Source: Streptomyces sp. CG 926 | GTDB taxonomy: Bacteria > Actinomycetota > Actinomycetes > Streptomycetales > Streptomycetaceae | Length of the DNA: 64,000 nucleotides | Assembly: GCF_003148825.1 (NCBI RefSeq) | Contig: NZ_QGGZ01000020.1 | Location: 1-64,000, forward strand | Direction of reading: 5' to 3' | Shown: piece after piece, positions 52,009 through 61,800 of the stretch | Layout: each line of letters begins with the position of its first letter | Position numbering within the stretch: the stretch's first letter is position 1 | The notes under the pieces: generated by a model | The model's database searches: none | What the model was told of the DNA's origin: nothing | What the model saw: the letters and a program-made list of their open reading frames with translations, nothing else | Made by a program: the position numbers and the translations under genes

Positions 52009-52836
52009 ATGGCGGGTCGGTCCGAGTCAAAGGCCGCTGAACTCCAGGCAGGATCTTCCGAACCCATCGCGGTGGTGGGCATCTCGTGCAGTCTGCCGGG
52101 AGCCGTCGGCCCGGACGACACACCCGCGCGGGGCGGCTTCCTCGACTCCGTCGACCGCTTCGACGCCGACATCTTCGGCATCTCGCCGCGCGAGGCCGCA
52201 GCGATGGATCTGCAGCAGCGGCTCACCCTCGAACTGGGTTCAGAGGCGCTGGAGGACGCGGGCCTCGTGCCCGGTGCCCGCAGGGCGGCGCTGCCCGTCC
52301 ACGCGTTCCAGCGCCGGCGGCACGGGCCGGTGGACGGGGCGCAGCGGACCGCGCGCACCGCGCCGGGCCGATGCTCCCGGCCCCCGGAGCAGGCCGCCGA
52401 GGCCGCTCCGCAGACCGACGGGACGGAGCCCGGCCGCACGCTGCCGGAGCTCGTAAACGCTTCGACGGCCCTGGTGCTCGGCCACGAGTCCCCGGACGGC
52501 ATCGCCGTGAACACCGCCTTCAAGGAGCTGGGTTTCAGCTCCCTGATGCCGGCGGAGCTGGGCGAACGCCTGACCCAGGCGACCGGCCGCCGCGTTCCGG
52601 GTCACCTTCTACCCGCCGGCCGAACACGGTGCCGCCCTCGCCGCCGGCAGCACCCTCGAGGCCCTGCTCTCCAGCTGAGCGCGCCCGCCTCCGCCCCGGA
52701 GGTGCCCGCGGCGCCCGGGCCCGCTTTGCCGGGCCGCCGGCGTCCCGCAGGCACACGGCCCCACCCGCACACCCGCCGCGCCGTCACGCCCGGCCCCGCC
52801 CTGCCCACCACGAGGGGACACGAGTTCACATGCTGA
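52009..52836 (+). pseudogene. Collapsed PKS module relic (KS start and ACP end)
   Basis: The open frame has 275 codons with a GGGAAG site. Residues 20-80 are the start of a ketosynthase (PIAVVGISCSLPG, FDADIFGISPREAAAMD) missing about 30 residues. Residues about 140-200 are an ACP (LPELVNASTALVLG, FKELGFSSLMPAELGERL) with the Ser in GFSSL. Everything between (KS active site, AT) is gone. After residue 200 the protein is Pro/Arg-rich nonsense; one frame over reads FYPPAEHGAALAAGSTLEAL, the expected ACP end. Its stop overlaps the PKS start by 7 bases, so it may still couple translation. A residual stand-alone ACP role cannot be excluded. Confidence 0.75.
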
Positions 52837-55800
52837 CCGACGAGGGAACCGCCTCCCCCGACCACGCAGCCGACGGTGAGGCCATCGCTGTCGTCGGCAT
52901 GTCCTGCCGGGTCGCGGGGGCGGACACGCCCGAGGCGTTCTGGCAGGTGCTCAGCAGCGGCACCTGCGCGGTGTCCCGGGACGAGCGGACCGGGCAGTGG
53001 GCCGGGTTCCTGGAGGACAAGGACCGGTTCGACGCGGCCTTCTTCGGCCTCACCCCGCGCGAGGCCGCAGCCATGGACCCGCAGCAGCGGTTGGTGCTCG
53101 AACTGGCCTGGGCGGCGTTCGAGGATGCGCGCATGGTCCCCGACCGGCTCGGCGGCACCCGAACCGGTGTGTTCGTCGGCGTGATCAACGACGACTACGC
53201 CACGCTGGTGCGCCGTACCGGACCGGCCGCGATCTCCGGCCTGACTGCCACGGGCCTGCACCGCTCACTGATCGCCAACCGGCTGTCCTACCTGCTGCGG
53301 CTGCGTGGCCCGAGCCTGACCGTGGACAGTGCCCAGTCGTCCTCGTTGGTCGCGGTCCACCTGGCCTGCGAGAGCCTGCGACGTTCCGAGAGTGACGTGG
53401 CCGTCGCGGCGGGGGTCAACTTGATCCTCGCCGACGAGAGCACTCTGGGCATGGAGTGCATGGGCGCACTCTCCCCGGACGGGCGCAGCCACGTCTTCGA
53501 CGCACGCGCCAACGGCTACGTGCGCGGGGAGGGCGGCGCCACCGTCGTCCTCAAGCGGCTGGCCGACGCGCTGGCCGACGGCGACCGGATCCACTGCGTG
53601 ATCCGGGGCGGCGCGGTCAACAACGACGGCGGCGGAGCCGGTCTGACCGCACCGGACCAGGCTGCGCAGGAGGAGGTACTGCGGGTCGCGCTGCGGCGGG
53701 CGGGCGTCGCGGCGCGAGAGCTCGGCTACGTCGAGCTTCACGGCACCGGCACGCCCGTCGGCGACCCGGTCGAGGCCGCCGCGCTGGGCGCCGTCCGTAC
53801 CGCCGACACGGGCGCCGCCGTCGGGACGGCTCCTCTTGCGGTCGGCTCCGCCAAGACCAATGTCGGCCACCTGGAGGGCGCTGCGGGCATCGTCGGCCTG
53901 ATCAAGACGGCCCTGTGCCTGACGCACCGGCGCATCCCGGCGACCCTCCACCACGAGAACCCCCACCCCGCGATCCCACTCGACCGCCTGGGCCTGCGGG
54001 TGACGACCGCGCTCACGGACTGGCCCGCCATCGTGGCGGACCGACCGCGGCTCGCGGGTGTCTCCTCCTTCGGCATGGGCGGCACCAACTGCCACCTGGT
54101 CGTGGCCGAGGCCCCGGCCCTCCCCGCCCCGGTCGAGGCGCCGACACGGGCACCGTTCGCCGAGGCCGTCACGCCCTGGCCCGTGTCGGGCCGTTCGGAG
54201 CAGGCGCTGCGCGCCCAGGCCGTACGGCTGCTCGACTTCACCCGCGACCGGCGTGCGCTCGACGAGGCAGGCGTCGGCCACTCGCTGGCCGCGACCCGCA
54301 CGGCCTTCACCCACCGCGCCGTCGTGCTCGGCGCCGACCGGGCCGGCCTCACGGCCGGACTGGCCGCGCTCGGCGGGGGCGAGGAGTCGGCCTCCGTGGT
54401 CCGGGGCACCGCCACCGGAGCCGGGAGCGGAACCGTCTTCGTATTCCCCGGGCAGGGCGCCCAATGGGCGGGCATGGGGCGCGAACTGCTCGACACCTCG
54501 GAGGTGTTCCGCCGGGAGATCCAGGCCTGCGAGGCGGCGCTCACCCCGTACACCGACTGGTCGCTGACCGAGGTGCTGCGGGGCGAGCCTGGTGCGCCGC
54601 GCCTCGACCGGGTCGACGTGGTCCAGCCCGCCCTGTTCGCCGTCATGGTCGGCCTGGCCGCGCTCTGGCGCTCCTGGGGCATAGAGCCGGCCGCTGTGGT
54701 GGGCCACTCGCAGGGCGAGATCGCCGCCGCGTACGTGGCGGGCGCCCTGTCCCTCGACGACGCCGCCCGGGTGGTGGCCCTGCGCAGCGCCGTGATCGCC
54801 CGCCGGCTCGCCGGCCGCGGCGGCATGGCCTCCGTCGCCCTGCCCGCCGCCCAGGTGGCGGAGCGCCTGCACGGCCCGTACGCGGACGTGGAGATCGCAG
54901 TCGTCAACGGCCCCGCCGCCACCGTCGTGTGCGGCGACCCGGCTGTCCTCGACACCCTCGCCGCCGAGCTGGAGCGCGAGGAGATCCGCGTCCGCCGCAT
55001 CGCGGTCGACTACGCCTCGCACTCCGCCTACGTCGAGGAGATCGAGGAGGAGGTGTCGGCCGCCCTCGCCCCGCTCGCGCCCGGGGCACCGCGGATCCCG
55101 TTCTACTCGACACTGCTGGGCCGCCGGATCACCGACGAGCCGCTGGACGCCGGCTACTGGTACCGCAACCTGCGCTGCACCGTCCACTTCCAGGACGCCG
55201 TCGAGGCGCTGCTCGCCGACGGCCACACCGGCTTCGTCGAGACGAGCCCCCACCCCCAGCTGACCCCGGCCGTCGAGGACACCGCCGAGCGGGCCGGCGT
55301 CCCGGTCGCCGCCGTGGGTTCCCTGCGCCGCGAGGACGGCGGCCCCACCCGCTTCCTCGTCTCCCTCGCGGAGGCATGGACCCGGGGCCTCCCCGTCGAC
55401 CTCACCACCGCCTTCGCGGGCGCCCGGCCCGTCGACCTGCCGACGTACGCCTTCCAGGGCGTGCGGCACTGGCTCCCCGAACTGGACGCCGCCGCGCTGC
55501 CCGCGCCCCTACGCCGGTCAACGGATCGGGACCGCGACGACGTGGGGAACGCACACGAAGCAGGGGACTCGCAGGAGAACGGGCTGCGCCGCGAGCTCGC
55601 CGCCCTCCAGCCCGCCGAACGCGCGCGTCGCGTCCTGCACCTCGTGCGCTCCACCACCGCCGCCGTGCTCGGCCTGGACGGGGCCGCCCGGGTCGATGCC
55701 GCCGTCACCTTCAAGAACCAGGGCCTGGGCTCCATCACCGCCGTCGAGCTCCGCAACAAACTCCAAGCGCTGACCGCTCTCAAGCTCTCGACCACGCTGG

Positions 55801-58800
55801 CCTACGAGCGGCCCACCCCGAAGGCGCTCGCGGACCACCTGCTGGAGCAGTTCGGCGAGATCGAGCAGAGCTCCGACGGCCCCGCCGCCGAGCTGCCCGG
55901 GCCACACGCCGGCGGCCCGCCGCGGGCGGCCGCCTCCGAGGATCGGGCCGTCACCCGCGCCACGGGTGAGGACCCGGTCGTGATCGTCGGCATGAGCTGC
56001 CGGTTCCCGGGCGGCGTCGACTCGCCCGAGGAGCTCTGGCGGTTCGTGTCCGCCGAGGGCGACGCCATCTCGCCGCTGCCCGCCGACCGCGGCTGGGAGC
56101 TGCCCGCCGGGTTCTCCGGCGAGGGCGGTTTCCTTCCGGACGCGGCCGGGTTCGACGCCTCCTTCTTCGGGATCTCGCCGCGCGAGGCCCTGGCGATGGA
56201 CCCCCAGCAGCGGCTGCTGCTGGAGACCTCGTGGGAGGCGCTGGAGCGGGCCGGTGTGGACGCGCTGTCCCTGCGCGGCAGCCGCACCGCCGTGTTCGTC
56301 GGGGCGAGCCCCTCCGAGTACGGCCCCCGGCTGCACGAGAGTTCGGAGTCCGACGGCCACGTCATGACCGGTACGGCGCCGAGCGTGCTGTCCGGGCGCA
56401 TCGCCTACGTGCTGGGCCTCGAAGGCCCCGCGCTGACCGTGGACACGGCCTGCTCGTCCTCGCTGGTGGCGCTCCACCTCGCAGTGCGGGCCCTGCGCGA
56501 CGGCGACTGCGACCTCGCGCTGGTGGGCGGTGTGACCGTGATGGCCACCCCCGGCGCGTTCGTCGAGTTCTCCCGCCAGGGCGGTCTGGCCGGCGACGGC
56601 CGGTGCAAGGCCTTCTCGGCCGCCGCCGACGGCACCGGCTGGGGCGAGGGCGCCGGCATGCTGGCCGTCCAGCGCCTCTCCGACGCCGTGCGCGACGGCC
56701 GCCGGGTCCTGGCGGTCGTACGCGGCTCCGCCGTCAACTCCGACGGCGCGTCCAACGGCCTGACCGCCCCCAACGGCCTCGCGCAGCAGCGCGTCATCCG
56801 CCAGGCGCTCGCCGACGCCCGGCTGGCCGCCGCCGACGTGGACGTGGTCGAGGCGCACGGTACCGGCACGAAGCTCGGCGACCCGATCGAGGCGCAGGCG
56901 CTGCTGGCCACCTACGGCCAGGACCGGGTGCATCCGCTGATGCTCGGCTCCGTCAAGTCCAACATCGGGCACACGCAGGCCGCCGCCGGCATCGCCGGTG
57001 TGATCAAGTCCGTGCTCGCCATGCAGCACGGCACCCTGCCCCGGACCCTGCACGTCGACGAGCCCTCGCCGCACGTGGACTGGTCCGCGGGCGCGGTGGA
57101 GCTGTTGACCGAGGCGCGTGAGTGGCCCGCGCCGGGCCGGCCGCGCCGGGCCGGGGTGTCCTCGTTCGGCATCAGCGGCACCAACGCCCACGTGATCCTG
57201 GAGCAGGCGCAGGTCACGGCGGAGCGGGACGAGCCCGCCGGTGAGCCGGCCGGCGCCGTCGCGTGGGTGCTCTCGGCCCGTTCCGAGGAGGCGCTGCGGG
57301 AACAGGCGCTGCGGCTGGCCGAGCACGTCCGGACGCGGGAGCCACGTCCGGCGGACGTGGGCCTGTCGCTGGCCGTCACCCGGGCGGGCCTGGAGCACCG
57401 GGCGGTGCTGACGGCCGCGGACCGCGACGAGTTCCTGACCCAGCTGGCCGCGCTCGCCACCGGCGGGAGCGCCGCGGGAGTGGTGCGCGCCGCGGCGCGC
57501 GAGGGCGGACCGACCGCCTTCCTCTTCACCGGCCAGGGATCGCAGCGTCCCGGCATGGGGCGCGAACTGTACGAGAGCCAGCCGGTGTTCGCCGCGTCCT
57601 TCGACGAGGTGTGCGCGGAACTGGACCCGCTGCTGGGACGCTCGCTGAAGGACGTCGTGTTCGGCGACCCGGAGGCGCTGGACCGGACCGAGTGGGCCCA
57701 GCCCGCGCTGTTCGCGCTGGAAGTCGCGCTGTTCGACCTGGTCGCTTCCTGGGGCATCGGCCCGGACGTGCTGCTGGGCCACTCGATCGGCGAGCTGGCG
57801 GCCGCCCATGTCGCCGGTGTGTGGACGCTGCCGGACGCCTGCCGCGTCGTGGCGGCCCGCGGCCGCCTGATGCAGGCGCTGCCCGCGGGCGGCGCGATGG
57901 CCGCGGTGCAGGCCACCGAGGACGAACTGCCGCCGCTGCCGGCGGGGGTGTCCCTCGCCGCCGTCAACGGACCCCGCTCGCTGGTGCTGTCGGGCGACGA
58001 GAGCGCCGTGGACGCGCTCGTGAGGGACTTCGCCGGGCAGGGACGCCGCACCAAGCGGCTCGTCGTCAGCCACGCCTTCCACTCCGCCCGGATGGACCCG
58101 ATGCTGGCGGAGTTCGCCGATGTGCTCGCCTCGGTGGAGTTCCACCGGCCGAGGACCCCCGTCGTCTCCGGCCTGACCGGCGGGGTCGCGGGCGACGAAC
58201 TGCTCACCCCGGACTACTGGGTGCGCCATGCCCGCGAGACCGTCCGCTTCGCCGACGCCGTCACGACGGCGCTGGGCCGGGGCGTGGACAAGCTGCTCGA
58301 ACTCGGCCCCGGCGGTCCGCTGACCGCGATGGCCGAGGAGATCCTCGCGGACGCGGGCCGCGACGCGGACGTCACCGCCGTACCCGTCCTGCGGGGAGGC
58401 GACGACGAGGCCCGGGCCGCGATGACCGCGGCCGGCCGCCTGCACGCCGCCGGTACGGCCGTCGACTGGCCCGCCCTGTTCGCCCCGTACGGGGCCCGGC
58501 GCACCGACCTGCCCACCTACGCCTTCCAGCACGAGCGCTACTGGCTCGCCCCGGCCGTGGGCCGTGGCCCGGCCGCGGCCGGTTCCCTGCGCTACCGCGC
58601 GGCCTGGACGTCCGTACCGGACGGCGCCCGCCCCGCGACGACCGGCACCTGGGCCCTGGTGGTCCCCGCCGGCGGGCTCGACGAGGCCACCGTGGACGGC
58701 GTGGCGCAGGCGCTGCGCGAGCACGGCGCCCACCCCGCCGTGGTCGCGGTCGACGCGGCCGAGCCCGACCGGGCGGAGATCGCGGACGCACTGCGCACGG

Positions 58801-61800
58801 CGCTCGGCGAGGACGCGGGCGGCGTGGTGTCGCTGCTCGCCCTGGACGGCACGCCGGCCTCGGGCGTGGCCGCCACCGCCGTGGTGCTCGGGGCGATGGC
58901 CGACCTGGGCGGCGAAAGCCGTCTGTGGTGCCTGACCCGCGGCGCCGTGTCCGTGAGCCCCTCCGACGCTCTGGAGGCGCCGGAGCAGGCACAGATGTGG
59001 GGCATGGGCCGGGTCGCGGCCCTGGAACAGCCCGAGCGCTGGGGCGCTCTCGTCGACCTGCCCGCCGTACTGGACGAGCGTGCCCGCACCCGGCTGGGCG
59101 CGGCGCTGTCCGGCGCCACCGGCGAGGACCAGGTGGCCGTCCGTACCGCGGGTCTCTTCGCGCGGCGGCTGGTGCGCCACTCCGGCCGCGGTGACGACGC
59201 CCGCGCCGAGCGCTCCGGCATCGACGGCATCGCCGGCGTCGACGGCACCGTCCTGGTGACCGGCGGCACGGGGGCGCTCGGCGCCCACCTCGCCCACTGG
59301 CTCGCCGACGAGGGCGCCCGCCACGTGCTGCTGACCAGCAGGCGCGGCCCGGAGGCCGAAGGCGTCGGGGAACTGGTCGCGCGGCTGCGCGAACGGGGCA
59401 CCGAGGTGACGGTCGCCGCCTGCGACGTCGCCGACCGACAGGCCCTGGCGGGCCTCATCTCCGCGATCCCGGCCGACCGACCCCTGACCGCCGTCGTGCA
59501 CGCCGCGGGCGTCCTGGACGACGGAGTGCTCGACGCGCTCACCCCCGGTCGGTTCTCCGCGGTCGCCGGGCCCAAGGCGGACGGGGCACGGCACCTGCAC
59601 GAGCTCACCCGCGACCTCGACCTGTCCGCGTTCGTGCTGTTCTCCTCCTTCGCGGGCACCGTGGGCCTGGCCGGACAGGGTAATTACGCGGCCGCCAACG
59701 CCTACCTGGACGCGCTCGCCGTACACCGTGCCCAGCTCGGCCTGCCCGCCACCTCGGTGGCCTGGGGCTCCTGGTCCGGCGCCGGTATGGCCGCCGACAC
59801 GGAGGCCGTGCGACGCCAGCTGGCGCGCACCGGGCTGGTCCCCCTCGACCCCGCCGCGGCCCTGACCGAACTGCGCCGCGTCCTCGACGACGGCGAGAGC
59901 GCCGTGACCGTCGCCGACATCGACTGGGACCGCTGCGCGGGCTCCGGCCCGGGCCGGCCCACCACGCTGTTCGACAGCATCGCCGGGGCCCGCCGGCCCC
60001 CGCAGGACACCGCACGGGCCGGCGCGGACACCTCGGCGGGCCGGCTCGCCGGCCTCGCCGGGCAGGAGCTGCGCCGTGCCCTCGCGCAGCTGGTCGCCGC
60101 CGAGGCCGCGGCCGTCCTGGGCCTGCCGGCCACGGCCCGGATCCAGGAGGACCGGACCTTCCGCACCCTCGGCTTCGACTCGCTGATCGGCGTCGAGTTC
60201 CGCAACCGGCTCGCCGCGGCCACCGGGAGGCGGCTGTCGCCCGGTCTGGTCTTCGACCACCCCACACCGCAACGGCTGGTCGAGCACCTCGCCACCGCCG
60301 TCGAGGGGACCTCCGCGGGAGCCGTGGAACGCTCCGTAGCGGTGCGCGACCACGACGATCCGATCGTGATCGTGGCGGCCGCCTGCCGTTTCCCGGGCGA
60401 CGTCCGTTCCCCGGAGGACCTGTGGCAGCTCGTCCTCGACGGGCGGGACGCCATCGGCGCCTTCCCGTCGGACCGCGGCTGGAACCTCCACGAGCTCTAC
60501 AGCCCCGACCCGGGCCGGGCGGGCACCAGCTACGTCCGCGAGGGCGGCTTCCTCTCCGACGTGGCCGGCTTCGACGCCTCCTTCTTCGGGATCTCGCCGC
60601 GCGAGGCCCTGGCGATGGACCCGCAGCAGCGGCTCCTGCTGGAGTCCTCCTGGGAGGTCCTGGAACGCGCCGGGATCGACCCGACGACCCTGCAGGGCAG
60701 CCGCACGGGCGTGTTCGTCGGCACCAACGGCCAGGACTACGCCACCCTCCTGGGCTCGGCGGACGTCGAAGGCCACGTGCTCACCGGCACCGCCTCCAGC
60801 GTGCTGTCCGGGCGCATCGCCTACACCCTGGGCCTCGAAGGCCCCGCGATGACCGTGGACACCGCCTGCTCCTCGTCCCTGGTGGCGCTGCACCTCGCCG
60901 TCCAGGCGCTGCACGCCGGCGAGTGCGACCTCGCGCTGGCCTCCGGCGTGACGGTGATGTCCACCCCGGACATCTTCGTGGAGTTCTCCCGGCAGCGCGG
61001 TCTCGCCGTGGACGGGCGCTGCAAGGCGTTCGGTTCGGGCGCGGACGGCACCGGCTGGGGCGAGGGCGTCGGCATCGTGCTGGTGGAACGCCTCTCGGAC
61101 GCCCGCCGCCGAGGCCACGACGTCCTGGCCGTCGTCCGGGGCAGCGCCGTCAACCAGGACGGCGCCTCCAACGGCCTCAGCGCGCCCAACGGGCCCGCGC
61201 AGCAGCGGGTGATCCGCCAGGCCCTGGCCGAGGCCGGCCTCGCCCCCCGCGACGTGGACGCCGTGGAGGCGCACGGTACGGGTACGGCGCTCGGCGACCC
61301 GATCGAGGCGCAGGCCCTCCTGGCCACCTACGGCCAGGACCGGCCCGCCGACCGCCCGCTGTACCTCGGTTCGGTGAAGTCCAACATCGGGCACACCCAG
61401 GCCGCCGCCGGCATGGCCGGCATCCTGAAGCTGCTCCTGGCGCTGCGCCACGAACAGCTCCCGCGCACGCTGCACGCCACCGAGCCCACCCCCGAGGTGG
61501 ACTGGTCCGGGGGCGCCGTCGAGCTGCTCACCGAGAACCGGCCGTGGCTCGCGCCGGGCCGCCCGCGCCGCGCGGCGGTGTCCGCCTTCGGCGTCAGCGG
61601 CACCAACGCGCACGTGATCCTGGAGCAGGCGCCGCCCGCCGGCGAGCCCGCGGAACTGCCGGACGCGCGACCGTCCGTACTCGGCTCCCCGGCACTTCCC
61701 TGGGTGCTCAGCGCCAAGTCCGGTCAGGCGCTGCGGGAACAGGCCGCGCGTCTGCTCGACCGGATGCCCGAGGCGCCCGCGGCCGACATCGGCCGTTCCC

